Assembly: GCF_009753675.1 (NCBI RefSeq)
Contig: NZ_WQLV01000016.1
Coordinates: 1-64,000, forward strand
Length of the DNA stretch: 64,000 bases
Direction: 5' to 3'
Origin: Parasedimentitalea huanghaiensis
Lineage (GTDB): Bacteria; Pseudomonadota; Alphaproteobacteria; Rhodobacterales; Rhodobacteraceae
Part shown: piece by piece, positions 35,593-44,459 of the stretch
Layout of the letters: every line of letters begins with the position of its first letter
Position numbering within the stretch: position 1 is the first letter of the stretch
Translations under genes and position numbers: made by a program
Notes under the pieces: model-generated
What the model saw: the letters and a program-made list of their open reading frames with translations, nothing else
The model's database searches: none
What the model was told of the DNA's origin: nothing

Positions 35593-36329
35593 TGTTGCAA
35601 CGGAGCTCCCAGATCTGCAGGCGGCAGATTGGCGACATAGGCAAGGATTGCCTCCAACTGATCGAGGGTCATTTCAACCGGCACAATTGGCGAAGGTCGA
35701 TCCGGTGCAAAAGGCTCAGTCACGCCCTCCACCTGCGTAAAAGATGGATGTGGGTTGAGGACATAGAAAGTCTGGAAACGCTCAACCCAGTTCTCCAGTG
35801 TTCTCAGTACAAAAAACGACGGGGTAGAGCCGATAGCATTCATCCGCTCGTCATCCCGCACCACATGACAACGGCCACACATCCGGCGCGACAGATCCTG
35901 GCCCAGCGCCGCGTCACCGTCAAATACAACACCCGCGTCCAGTGCCTGCTTGGTGAGGGGCAACGTAAACATCTGGACACCACCGGGCGCATAGCTCGTA
36001 ATAGTACGCTGACCAATGTCCGAGTCCAACCAGCTCAGGAAACGCTGCACAGCTTGTTGCTCCGGCGCCAAAACCTGCATGTACCAGGTCGACCGGGGGC
36101 CAACAAAAACCGGTTCACCGGTCGCGCCCAGCGCAATGTCATGTGCCTGACCCGCTGTGACGACCTGAACCCGAATTTGGGTCTTGAGCGAGAACCGCGG
36201 CAACAGGTGCTTCAGCAAGCCACTGTCAACCAGAGCCTGCGGCGCCATCAGCCGCACCAACCTGTCATCAGCCCGTGCAATCGGCGCGAAACTCAGGCAA
36301 ATAGAAATCAGAACAATCAGTCGGGTCAT
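35586..36329 (-). CDS. Periplasmic c-type cytochrome fused to a shortened TupA-like domain
   Basis: 247 residues from ATG 36329 after which a signal peptide (LIVLISICLSFAPIARA) follows. Residues 24-72 line up with the start of mature TupA: R-L/M..., SGL..LLP, V..V..G, LGA.G. Residues about 90-124 line up with the TupA C-terminus (WL.SD, I..Y, G...FT). The roughly 158 residues between are missing, so anion binding is unlikely. Residues 135-240 form a single-heme cytochrome c with CGRCH (151-155) and Met220 as possible axial ligand. It is likely an electron acceptor or donor in the formate dehydrogenase locus (inference). Confidence 0.75.
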   Translation of the reverse strand: MTRLIVLISICLSFAPIARADDRLVRLMAPQALVDSGLLKHLLPRFSLKTQIRVQVVTAGQAHDIALGATGEPVFVGPRSTWYMQVLAPEQQAVQRFLSWLDSDIGQRTITSYAPGGVQMFTLPLTKQALDAGVVFDGDAALGQDLSRRMCGRCHVVRDDERMNAIGSTPSFFVLRTLENWVERFQTFYVLNPHPSFTQVEGVTEPFAPDRPSPIVPVEMTLDQLEAILAYVANLPPADLGAPLQHQ

Positions 36330-36395
36330 GCGAAATGGTAGAAAACCACCGCCCCCTTCGTCAAGCACCCCTACAACCCAAGGAGCAAGACAAAC

Positions 36396-37463
36396 GTGTC
36401 TCTCACCCGTGAATCCGTCCTCGCCGCGCTCAAGTCCATCACTGACCCAATCAGTGGCAGCGATATCGTCAGCGCCGGCGTCATGCGCGCCCTCACAGTC
36501 GAAGGGACTGAGGTCCGCTTCGTCCTCGAAATTGACCCTGCAAGCGCCGAGGCCTATGGCCCGGTGCGCGACGCCGCCGAAAAAGTTGTGACCGATATTG
36601 TCGGTGTCGACAAAGTTTCGGCCCTGCTGACCGGTCATGCCGCCAAGTCCGCCCCACCGGACCTAAAACCATCAAAACCCGCACAGCCGCAGGGCCCGCA
36701 AAAAATTCCCGGTGTTGACCGCATCATCGCTGTTGCCTCAGGCAAGGGCGGCGTGGGAAAATCTACTGTTTCAGCCAATCTGGCCTGTGCTCTGGCAGCT
36801 GAGGGCCGCCGCGTTGGATTGTTGGATGCTGATGTTTATGGCCCGTCACAACCGCGAATGTTGGGGATCTCGGGTCGCCCCGCCAGCCCAGATGGAAAAA
36901 CCATCCTGCCAATGCGCAACCATGGCGTCACAATGATGTCGATCGGGCTGATGACCAACGAGGATCAGGCCGTCGTCTGGCGTGGACCAATGCTGATGGG
37001 GGCGCTGCAACAGATGATGATGCAGGTGCAGTGGGGCGCTCTGGATGTGCTGATCGTCGACCTTCCGCCCGGCACCGGCGACGTACAGATGACCTTGGCG
37101 CAAAAGGCAGAAGTGGACGGTGCTATCGTGGTTTCAACTCCGCAGGATGTGGCTTTGATCGATGCACGCAAAGGCATCGATATGTTCAACCAGCTCCACG
37201 TCCCAATCCTGGGCATGATCGAAAACATGTCGACCCATATCTGTTCCAATTGTGGCCACGAGGAGCATGTCTTTGGCCATGGGGGCGTGGTCGCAGAGGC
37301 AGCCAAGCTGAATGTTCCCCTGTTGGCTGAAGTCCCGCTGCATCTTGACGTTCGTTTGGCCTCTGATGGTGGTGCACCGATTGTTGTCAGCAAACCCGAC
37401 AGCCCGCAGGCGCAGGTGTTCCGAAACGTTGCTCAGGATTTAATCCAACGGGGCGCAGCATGA
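36396..37463 (+). CDS. Mrp/ApbC-family iron-sulfur cluster carrier ATPase
   Basis: 355 residues from GTG 36396 with AGGAG ten bases upstream. An N-terminal MIP18-like (DUF59) domain spans 1-80. The P-loop ATPase follows with the deviant Walker A SGKGGVGKS (about 112-120), DLPPGTGD and the CSNCG motif near residue 283 for a bridging cluster. It transfers Fe-S clusters to target proteins, fitting the Fe-S-rich neighbours. Overlaps the next gene by four bases and is divergent from the cytochrome gene. Confidence 0.92.
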   Translation: MSLTRESVLAALKSITDPISGSDIVSAGVMRALTVEGTEVRFVLEIDPASAEAYGPVRDAAEKVVTDIVGVDKVSALLTGHAAKSAPPDLKPSKPAQPQGPQKIPGVDRIIAVASGKGGVGKSTVSANLACALAAEGRRVGLLDADVYGPSQPRMLGISGRPASPDGKTILPMRNHGVTMMSIGLMTNEDQAVVWRGPMLMGALQQMMMQVQWGALDVLIVDLPPGTGDVQMTLAQKAEVDGAIVVSTPQDVALIDARKGIDMFNQLHVPILGMIENMSTHICSNCGHEEHVFGHGGVVAEAAKLNVPLLAEVPLHLDVRLASDGGAPIVVSKPDSPQAQVFRNVAQDLIQRGAA

Positions 37464-38164
37464 GCGACGTCTCCTTTCCCCCACTTTTGCATGGCCATCA
37501 GGTCAGCGGCGTGGAGGACCCCTTTGATACAGCGTGTAAAAAGGCAATCTTCGGCTGTGATGCCGGCTTGGTAACCTTCAATCTGGCACCGGACATTCTT
37601 CGGGCGGCAATGGTGTTTGCCCCCGAGGTTCCTCTTCGAAAAGCAATGGCAATGATGCCTACCTGCGGCGTAGGGTTTCAAAACGCATTGGGAGCATTGG
37701 CGCCACCTGAAGTCGCGGTTCATTTAGAATGGCAGGGTGCAGTCCGGGTCAACGGTGCCCGTTGTGGTAGCCTGCGAGCCGCCGCCAGTTGCTCGGATCC
37801 TGAGGTAACGCCTGACTGGCTGGTCATCGGGCTAGAATTGCCGTTGTGGCCCGCTTCCGAAGATACCGGTCATTCACCCGATGAAACCGCGCTTTATGCC
37901 GAAGGCTGTGCGGATGTCGAAGCGCCTGCTTTGTTGGAAAGCTGGGCCCGCCATAGTCTACACTGGATCACACGCTGGGAAGACGACAACGGTAGAGCCC
38001 TGCACGCTGAATGGCGCAGCCTCGCCCATGGTATGGGAGAGGACACAGTACAAAATGCGCTATCAGGCAGCTTCTTGGGTATTGATGAAGATTTTGGCAT
38101 GCTCTTGCGTGCTGAAGACACCACCCACATGATCCCCCTGACATCCTTACTGGAGACATCGTGA
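37460..38164 (+). CDS. DUF4444 / biotin-lipoate ligase-like protein
   Basis: 234 residues. The start (FPPLLHGHQVSG...DPFDTACKKA), the APEVPLRKAMAMMPTCGVGFQNALGALAPPEVAVHLEW block and VNGARCGSLR resemble the biotin/lipoate A/B ligase-like proteins with a C-terminal DUF4444. The catalytic Lys of true ligases cannot be confirmed. No signal peptide. It overlaps ApbC (four bases) and the next gene (one base), so the three are co-translated. Actual substrate unknown. Confidence 0.65.
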   Translation: MSDVSFPPLLHGHQVSGVEDPFDTACKKAIFGCDAGLVTFNLAPDILRAAMVFAPEVPLRKAMAMMPTCGVGFQNALGALAPPEVAVHLEWQGAVRVNGARCGSLRAAASCSDPEVTPDWLVIGLELPLWPASEDTGHSPDETALYAEGCADVEAPALLESWARHSLHWITRWEDDNGRALHAEWRSLAHGMGEDTVQNALSGSFLGIDEDFGMLLRAEDTTHMIPLTSLLETS

Positions 38165-38643
38165 TGCAACTTGCCCGCGCCATCCATTTTGACGAGAGCG
38201 ACCAACGTGTCTTTGCCAGCCCAGCCCGCACCGGCGAGTGGTGTGTTTCAGGCGGGTTTGAATTTTCCAACTGGGGTGAGTCCGACCTGAGTGGCAAGCC
38301 AAAGCAGGCCTTTTCCAATGGCTGGATGGGCTTGGAAACTGCTGGTCGAGTAACCTTTGTCGCGGTTACTCAAATCGAGCAGAGTGAGCTCGACACCTTG
38401 ACCGACCTGTTGTCCAAGCATTTTGTAGATTTCTATGGTGCCCCAGACATCAACGCCGCTCGTCCAGTTGCGACCGAAGAACTAGCGCAAATGCTAGATC
38501 TTTGCGCGGAGCATGATGCCAACACCTTGCTAACCGTATCGCGTGAATTGACCAGTTCTGGCGTCAAAGAGGCCTTCCGCACCATCGAGCCGCAAGCTGC
38601 CGGTTTGGAGCAATTTGCAATTCATGGTGATATGGACGCATGA
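38164..38643 (+). CDS. Conserved small protein, DUF6505-like
   Basis: 159 residues; ATG 38164 overlaps the preceding stop (TGATG). It contains RVFASPARTGEWCVSGGFEFSNW and KQAFSNGWMGLE, motifs I associate with a conserved family of Rhodobacterales (DUF6505), and is soluble. No function is known. It is the last gene of the apbC run and ends before a strong bidirectional terminator. Confidence 0.6.
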   Translation: MQLARAIHFDESDQRVFASPARTGEWCVSGGFEFSNWGESDLSGKPKQAFSNGWMGLETAGRVTFVAVTQIEQSELDTLTDLLSKHFVDFYGAPDINAARPVATEELAQMLDLCAEHDANTLLTVSRELTSSGVKEAFRTIEPQAAGLEQFAIHGDMDA

Positions 38644-38686
38644 GTTTTTGCCATAGTGCTATCCCTCGGGTCACCTCAGTGATCAT

Positions 38687-38720
38687 ACAAAAGCCCCCAC
38701 AAATTTGCTGGGGCTTTTGT
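38687..38720. terminator. Bidirectional terminator between the apbC run and tupA
   Basis: ACAAAAGCCCC (38687-38697) pairs with GGGGCTTTTGT (38710-38720) over a 12-base loop. A-rich and T-rich arm ends serve both strands, matching the convergent gene order. Confidence 0.85.
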
Positions 38721-38745
38721 ACCGAATAACGTTTACCAACTAACT

Positions 38746-39546
38746 CTATTTGGCATTGAAAACAAACAACGTCTCACCATTGATCTTGTACTCATTGATC
38801 AATGTTTTGGCGCGGTCTGAAACCAGCCAGTCTTCCAGTTTCATCGCCAGGTCATTCTGAACATGATCATGTTTTTCGGGGTTTACCGGAATATACGCAT
38901 ATTGGTTGAACAGTACCGGATCACCAGAGAACAGCAGCTCTAGGTCGCCCTTGTTGCCAAAGTTCAACCAACTGGCCCGGTCTGCCATAATATATGCCCC
39001 GAGACCTGAAGCGGTATTCAACGCAGCGCCCATCCCGGCACCAACCGCATTGTACCAGTCGCCAAGCTCCAGTGCATTCAAATCGGCGGTTTGCCACAGG
39101 CTCAGCTCTTTTTTGTGGGTACCACTGTCATCGCCACGACTGACAAAGACCGCATGAGTTGTTGCAATTTTCAGCAATGCGTTTGCTGCGGTATCCGCCG
39201 AACTTACGCCAGCGATATCCCCTTTCGGTCCGATGAAAACGAAGTCATTATACATGATCTCGCGACGATGGGTGCCGTTGCCACCAGCCAGAAATTCTTC
39301 CTCGGCCTTTTTTGAGTGCACCAAAATTGCATCGACATCGCCTGCCGCACCCAAGCGCAACGCTTGACCAGTTCCAACAACAACCAGATGTACCTGCAGC
39401 CCCAAATCGGCCTTAATTTCTGGAAGCAGTATGTCTGACAGGCCCGAGTTATGGAACGACGTGGTCACTGCCATCCGCATTTCTTCGGCAAATGAAGCCG
39501 AAGTTAAGGCTAGTGAGGCAATCGCGCCAAAAATTATTTGTTTCAC
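38746..39546 (-). CDS. tupA: Tungstate ABC transporter binding protein
   Basis: 266 residues from GTG 39546, with a signal peptide (GAIASLALTSASFA). The ligand-binding motif VTTS...NSGL, the VVVGTGQALRLGAAGDVDAILVHS block, RGDDSGTHKKEL and the C-terminal INEYKINGETLF motif are typical of TupA/WtpA-type tungstate proteins rather than ModA. It supplies tungstate to TupB/TupC. The gene order B-C-A differs from the common A-B-C. It overlaps tupC by four bases. Confidence 0.9.
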   Translation of the reverse strand: MKQIIFGAIASLALTSASFAEEMRMAVTTSFHNSGLSDILLPEIKADLGLQVHLVVVGTGQALRLGAAGDVDAILVHSKKAEEEFLAGGNGTHRREIMYNDFVFIGPKGDIAGVSSADTAANALLKIATTHAVFVSRGDDSGTHKKELSLWQTADLNALELGDWYNAVGAGMGAALNTASGLGAYIMADRASWLNFGNKGDLELLFSGDPVLFNQYAYIPVNPEKHDHVQNDLAMKLEDWLVSDRAKTLINEYKINGETLFVFNAK

Positions 39547-40253
39547 TCTACAATGTCTCCTCTTAGAAACGCGCGTCCCTGTTTGGTCTCAGCCCCAGCA
39601 AAAAATTGGCTTGCGGGCGTGAATTCGTGGATCCGGCCATGCAGCACAAAAATCACTTCATCGGCCAGTCGTTGGGCTTGGCCCATATTGTGTGTCGACA
39701 TAATCAACCGGGTGCCATCAGCCGCTGCTGTGGTCAAAATTTCTTCGATCTCACGGGTGGCACGGCCGTCCAGTGACGCACAGGGTTCATCCAGGAACAG
39801 TACATCTGGATTACGGATCAATGCCCGTGCCAGTGCCAGTTTTTGCCGCTCGCCGCCGGATAACATGGTCGCTTGTTGCTTTACGGTATGGCCTAGACCA
39901 ACCCGTTCTGCCCAGTCTTGCGCGCGCCGTCTGGCCTCTGCCTTTGTCACGCCGATCAAGCGTAGAGGATAGGCGATATTTTCAATCACAGTGCGTCGCA
40001 TCATAACGGGTGCCTGAAACACAAACCCCTGCCGTTTTTGCGCTTCGTCCTTTGGGCAAGCCCATGTCAAACTGCCGGCATTCATCCGGGCAATACCATG
40101 TAGCATCTTAAGCAAAGTGGTTTTACCGGCTCCATTGGGACCAATGACGATGGTTACACCTTGCCCTTGCAAGGTCAGGTCAATCGGGCCAACCAATACC
40201 TTGCCCTGACGGCGCACCACGGCCTGTTTGGCTTCTAGTGGGAACATCTGCAT
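39543..40253 (-). CDS. tupC: Tungstate ABC transporter ATPase
   Basis: 236 residues from ATG 40253, which overlaps the tupB stop (TGATG). Walker A GPNGAGKTTLLK, signature MLSGGERQKLALARAL, and Walker B VLFLDEPCASLD followed by MSTHNM. It energises tungstate uptake with TupB. Short for an ABC ATPase because it lacks the regulatory TOBE domain of ModC. Confidence 0.9.
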   Translation of the reverse strand: MQMFPLEAKQAVVRRQGKVLVGPIDLTLQGQGVTIVIGPNGAGKTTLLKMLHGIARMNAGSLTWACPKDEAQKRQGFVFQAPVMMRRTVIENIAYPLRLIGVTKAEARRRAQDWAERVGLGHTVKQQATMLSGGERQKLALARALIRNPDVLFLDEPCASLDGRATREIEEILTTAAADGTRLIMSTHNMGQAQRLADEVIFVLHGRIHEFTPASQFFAGAETKQGRAFLRGDIVE

Positions 40254-40957
40254 CACCAGCGGCCCTCACTCTCGGTATGGCTCAATCGGTGGATCAAAAG
40301 GTTCACCGTCACAGCCAAAGCAATCAGAATAAACCCAAGTGCCAATGCCAGGGCAAATTCACCCTTACCAGTTTCGAGCGCGATAGCCGTCGTCAGTACG
40401 CGGGTTGCATGGTCGATATTGCCACCAACAATCATAATCGCGCCGACCTCGCCAATGGCCCGACCGAACCCAGCCAGGGCCGCCGTCAGCAGTGCCCGTC
40501 GCCCATCCCAGAGCAAAGCCTGAATACGTTGAAACTGGGTGGTGTTCATCGAGATCAGCAGGTCATGATAGTCCCCCCAAAGCTCGCGTAGTGACTGATG
40601 CGCAATGGAGGCAATCAGCGGCACGATAATAATCACCTGCGCGATGATCATTGCTGTTGGGGTAAAAAGCAGTCCAAACACCCCAAACGGTCCTGAACGG
40701 GACAAAAACACATAAACCACAAGGCCCACCACAACTGGCGGCAGCCCCATCAAGGCATTTAGCACTGCGATGGTAATCCGGCGAAGACGAAAACGGCGAA
40801 CCGATAAGAAGGCTGCGAATGGAAGAGCTATGGCAGAGGCAATCAGCAGTGCCGTCAGTGTAACACGCAGGGATCGCAAACTGATTTCAACCAGATCAGC
40901 ATCCAACGTCACCAGCAGCCAAAAGGCCTGTGTCAATCCGCTCCACAAGTCAGACAT
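40253..40957 (-). CDS. tupB: Tungstate ABC transporter permease
   Basis: 234 residues from ATG 40957 (AGGAG upstream), which matches the usual TupB start; upstream ATGs would add a 44-residue, Cys-rich unrelated leader. Five or so helices carry the ABC permease EAA-type loop (RALLTAALAGFGRAIGEVGAIMIVGG). It is the channel of the tungstate uptake system. The 264-bp gap to its right holds its likely promoter; nothing else is recognised there. Confidence 0.88.
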   Translation of the reverse strand: MSDLWSGLTQAFWLLVTLDADLVEISLRSLRVTLTALLIASAIALPFAAFLSVRRFRLRRITIAVLNALMGLPPVVVGLVVYVFLSRSGPFGVFGLLFTPTAMIIAQVIIIVPLIASIAHQSLRELWGDYHDLLISMNTTQFQRIQALLWDGRRALLTAALAGFGRAIGEVGAIMIVGGNIDHATRVLTTAIALETGKGEFALALALGFILIALAVTVNLLIHRLSHTESEGRW

Positions 40958-41221
40958 TGCTTCCGGTTTACTCCTCATGGGCCACGGATCGCGGCAGCCT
41001 AACACGGATGTTATAGCTTCCAAATCACAGCTAGGGACGTAGCAATAGACAAAAACGACCAACCCGCCCCAAAAGGACAGATTGGCCATTGAATATCTCC
41101 CCTTGCGTTGAAACAGGGTCAGTTTGCGCAGGCCAAGGGTATTACGAGCGCGGCTATTTAGTTGGCGAAATCATCGCCTACTTCGCACGTTACACTGACT
41201 GTTTTGTCTCAAATAACTCGG

Positions 41222-42175
41222 TCAAAGCTTTAAACCGCAGGCCTCGAAAGCCTCTCGTGTTCGAGCTTTTTCTTCCTCAGTCAGCTGCAACAGTGGGGAT
41301 CGCACTGCGCCGCCAATCTGCCCCAACAGTTCCTGCCAGTACTTGCCGTGCGCCTGTGGCTTACCGCCGGGTTTCGTATCTAAGATTGCTCGCCGCACCG
41401 GGTCCAGACTATCACGCACCTGACGCGCCTCGGTAAAGCGGCCCTGAAACGCCAACTGGGTGTAATCGTGCATCCGGCGGTCGTTCTTAGTCTGCAACTG
41501 ATATGGCGGTGACGAGCACAGATAGAGCTTCCAGTTCAGTTCCTCAATGTTATCCAGCCACTCCACTTCGGACGCGGTCGAAACATGGATTTTGTCCCCA
41601 ACCATATGACTAAGGCGCACATACATCTCGCGCGGTACTGAATATTTGATCGCCACAATGTTTGGCAATTCCGCGATACGGGCACAAAGTTCGGGGCTCA
41701 TCAAATAACCGCTATCCGGGTGGCTCCACATGGCGATACCAATATCAACTTGATCGCAAATTGCCTTATAATAGTTGTACACGGTGTCATCCGGATCAGT
41801 GACAAAATGGAGCATTGGCGCGTGTACCACGATGTAGTCGGCGCCGCAGTCCTGCGCATGACGGGCCAGTTCCAGCACAGTGTCAAAATTCTGATCCGAA
41901 GCCGACATGATGGTGCCTGCCTGTCCGTCGCACTCCTCTACCGCAATCTCAAAATTACGTTTACGCTCCGCCAGGCTCATCGAAAAGAACTCACCCTGTT
42001 TTCCGGCGATAAAGAGCCCCTGAATGTCGAGATCATCTACCCAATGACGAATGTTCGACCGAAGCCCGGCTTCGTTGAAAGACCCATCGTGGTGAAACGG
42101 GTTAAGCGCTGCGGCCCAGATGCCGCGCATATGTTCGCGGGCGTGGTCCTTGGCGTCCAGTTTCGAATACTTCAT
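41222..42175 (-). CDS. Dihydrodipicolinate-synthase-family lyase or aldolase
   Basis: 317 residues from ATG 42175 (AAGGAG upstream). The DHDPS (beta/alpha)8 fold is seen from GIWAAALNPFHHDGS, the GKQGEFFSMS strand (GTTGE in DapA) and IVAIKYS with the Schiff-base lysine. The tyrosine of the usual PYY motif is replaced (APMLHF), so it is not a DapA; it is somewhat like hydratase-aldolases of aromatic catabolism. It is coupled to the molybdenum-hydroxylase gene by a four-base overlap, so it probably acts on a related intermediate. Substrate unknown. Confidence 0.75.
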   Translation of the reverse strand: MKYSKLDAKDHAREHMRGIWAAALNPFHHDGSFNEAGLRSNIRHWVDDLDIQGLFIAGKQGEFFSMSLAERKRNFEIAVEECDGQAGTIMSASDQNFDTVLELARHAQDCGADYIVVHAPMLHFVTDPDDTVYNYYKAICDQVDIGIAMWSHPDSGYLMSPELCARIAELPNIVAIKYSVPREMYVRLSHMVGDKIHVSTASEVEWLDNIEELNWKLYLCSSPPYQLQTKNDRRMHDYTQLAFQGRFTEARQVRDSLDPVRRAILDTKPGGKPQAHGKYWQELLGQIGGAVRSPLLQLTEEEKARTREAFEACGLKL

Positions 42176-44301
42176 GTGGCGGCTCCTTCTTCGGCGGCCT
42201 GAATGGCACGCCACAGGTTTTGACTGGTCAATGGCATTTGCAGATCCTCAACCCCCAATGGGCGTAGAGCATCAATTGCGGCGTTCAGAATTGCGGCAGG
42301 GGCCCCAATTGTCCCGGCTTCCCCCACGCCTTTGGCGCCCAGCGCATTCATTGGACTGGGTGTCTGAAAGGTATGTTGAGACAGGTGAGGCATGTCACCG
42401 GCACGCGGCAGCGCGTAATCCATGAAGGAACCGGTCAACAACTGGCCATCTTCATCATAGATCACCTGCTCCATCAGAGCCTCACCCAAACCTTGAGCAA
42501 ACCCACCCAGGACCTGACCCGCGACCTGCGTTGGGTTGATGATACGGCCGGTGTCATCCACGGCAACTGCCCGCTCGATCAAAGGCACTCCGGTATCACG
42601 ATCAACAGAAAGCAAGACCATATAGGCGCCATTCCCCCATGCCTCACCTTCGTTTTCATATCTCAGGTCAGCAACCAAGGGGGCTGTCTCGCCCTGGTCC
42701 AGCCGAGTGCGGATTTCTTCGCAGGCTCTGAGCACGGCACTGCCGCCAATGGCGGTACTGCGACTGGCTAAGGCTCCGATCCCTTCAGGGCAGGTTTTGG
42801 TATCACCGCAAATGACCGTGATCTGTTTCATCGGAATTTGTAGGGTATCTGCGGCGATCTGGGCAAAGGCAGTCTCACGTCCATGGCCCTGCGTTGAGCT
42901 TCCGCTGGCAACCAACACTCTGCCATCAGCTTGCAGCGTAACCCGCGCCGTTTCCCACCCCGTCCCCGAAGGCTCAAGATAGAACCCGATCCCAAGCCCA
43001 ACCAACTCTCCGCTGGCGCGTCGCACATCGCGCTCTTTTAGGGCCTCATTATACCCGCTTTGGTCCACCAGAACATCCAGAACCCTGGAGTAGTCACCGG
43101 AATCAAGCACATTCCCAGTGCCAGTCCGATACGGAAACGCACTGGCGTCCAGCAGGTTCCGGCGACGAATTTCAACCGAGTCCAGCCCGGTCACAACTGC
43201 GGCTTTATCTACCAGCCTTTCGATCAGACAGTTTGCCTCGGGGCGTCCGGCACCGCGATAAATGCCGGTAGGGGCAAGATTATAGGCCTGTGCGCGGGTC
43301 GAAATATCAAGATTTTCGATTTGGTATCCTGCAGGCAAAATCCGTGCAGCATTCCACACCGTGGTCAGCGCTGAATTAGGCAACCAATGGCCCACTGGTC
43401 CATTTACCTCAGCCTGCAGCGCCTGAAACATTCCATCCTTGTTCACAGCCAAACGTCCGATTGTTGTGAGCCCCCGCCCATGGGTGGCAGACAAGAACTC
43501 TTCAGACCGAGTCGCAGTCCATTTCACATCGCGTTTGTGATGGAACGCAGCCCAGACCGCAAAAACATCCTCCGGATACAACGAGGCCTTCATACCAAAG
43601 GCGCCCCCCACATGGGGGGCAATCACACGAATGCGATCAGCATCAACTCCCAATATACTGGCAAGCGCGCTACGAGAGCGGTGCGGAGTTTGTGTTGAGT
43701 GCCAGACCGTCACTGAATCCCTGTCTTGGTGATATGCCACTGCAATGGCGCGAGGCTCCATCGGAGACGGTGCAAGTCGGGGATGCAAAATTGTGGTTTC
43801 AACAATGTGGTCAGCGGCAGCCAGTCCAGCCGCAGCGTCTCCAGCGCTCCATGCCTGTTCTGCAACTAAGTCTGGTGCTGCGTCCGACCCTGTATCCAAT
43901 GCTTCATTTATGTCAGCATAGACAAGTTCAACCGCGTCCAACGCCAAGGCATTGCTGGTTGCCAATATTGCTGCAACTGGCTGCCCAACCGCATGGACTT
44001 GCCCCTGAGCCAACACCGGAAACTCCCGTTGAACCGAAAGAGGAATAAGTGGATTGACGGTCAGACGCCCCAAGTGGGTAACATCCGCACCAGTATGCAC
44101 TGCCACAACCCCCTCAGCTGCCTGTGCATCTTCAGTTTCCAGCTCAGCAATATCGCCGCGCGCCTCTACGCTGCGCAAGAATGAGACATGCAACGGGTTT
44201 TGGAGTAAAACATCGTCAGTATAGGATCCCTGCCCAGCCACCAGAACCGCATCCTCACGGCGGATCACCCGCTGTCCGATATGGGAGTTCTGATCCTGCA
44301 T
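42172..44301 (-). CDS. Xanthine-dehydrogenase-family molybdenum hydroxylase, large subunit
   Basis: 709 residues from ATG 44301 (a TTG at 44328 is also open). Typical parts are IGQRVIRREDAVLVAGQGSYTDD, HVGGAFGMK, the YRGAGRPEA active-site loop (form-II CoxL-like, not the CO dehydrogenase VAYRCSFR) and the C-terminal GAKGVGEAG with catalytic Glu. It binds molybdopterin and hydroxylates an aromatic heterocycle or aldehyde. The 2Fe-2S and FAD subunits that normally accompany it are not in this window. It is coupled to the DHDPS-family gene. Confidence 0.87.
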   Translation of the reverse strand: MQDQNSHIGQRVIRREDAVLVAGQGSYTDDVLLQNPLHVSFLRSVEARGDIAELETEDAQAAEGVVAVHTGADVTHLGRLTVNPLIPLSVQREFPVLAQGQVHAVGQPVAAILATSNALALDAVELVYADINEALDTGSDAAPDLVAEQAWSAGDAAAGLAAADHIVETTILHPRLAPSPMEPRAIAVAYHQDRDSVTVWHSTQTPHRSRSALASILGVDADRIRVIAPHVGGAFGMKASLYPEDVFAVWAAFHHKRDVKWTATRSEEFLSATHGRGLTTIGRLAVNKDGMFQALQAEVNGPVGHWLPNSALTTVWNAARILPAGYQIENLDISTRAQAYNLAPTGIYRGAGRPEANCLIERLVDKAAVVTGLDSVEIRRRNLLDASAFPYRTGTGNVLDSGDYSRVLDVLVDQSGYNEALKERDVRRASGELVGLGIGFYLEPSGTGWETARVTLQADGRVLVASGSSTQGHGRETAFAQIAADTLQIPMKQITVICGDTKTCPEGIGALASRSTAIGGSAVLRACEEIRTRLDQGETAPLVADLRYENEGEAWGNGAYMVLLSVDRDTGVPLIERAVAVDDTGRIINPTQVAGQVLGGFAQGLGEALMEQVIYDEDGQLLTGSFMDYALPRAGDMPHLSQHTFQTPSPMNALGAKGVGEAGTIGAPAAILNAAIDALRPLGVEDLQMPLTSQNLWRAIQAAEEGAAT

Positions 44302-44459
44302 CCGCCTTTGGCACCCTATTGTTTCCAAAGCAGATATGACTCACGCGCAAGAGCAGTACCAAATACAAAAAACTCAAATCGATATAACTAAAATGGATAG
44401 CAGTAAGCCTTGAGCAAAACTATACTGGCGGTCAGCTAGACTCTTCAAAAGGCCGCCAC
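44302..44459. promoter_or_regulatory. AT-rich divergent promoter region
   Basis: 158 bp between the molybdenum hydroxylase and the aspartate-dehydrogenase-like gene. It is more AT-rich than its surroundings, and a LysR gene lies two genes away, so control by that regulator is plausible. No clear palindrome was identified. Confidence 0.35.

Noticed and set aside
40958-41089. N-terminal extension of the tungstate permease (44 residues)
   Set aside because: The extension is Cys-rich and unlike TupB proteins; ATG 40957 matches the usual start and has AGGAG upstream.
41089-41436. Plus-strand frame overlapping the end of the DHDPS-family gene
   Set aside because: No ribosome binding site, no recognisable domain, and it overlaps a conserved gene on the other strand.
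42172-44301. Carbon monoxide dehydrogenase large subunit (coxL)
   Set aside because: It has the YRGAGR loop, not the VAYRCSFR motif of true aerobic CO dehydrogenase, and coxM/coxS are absent.
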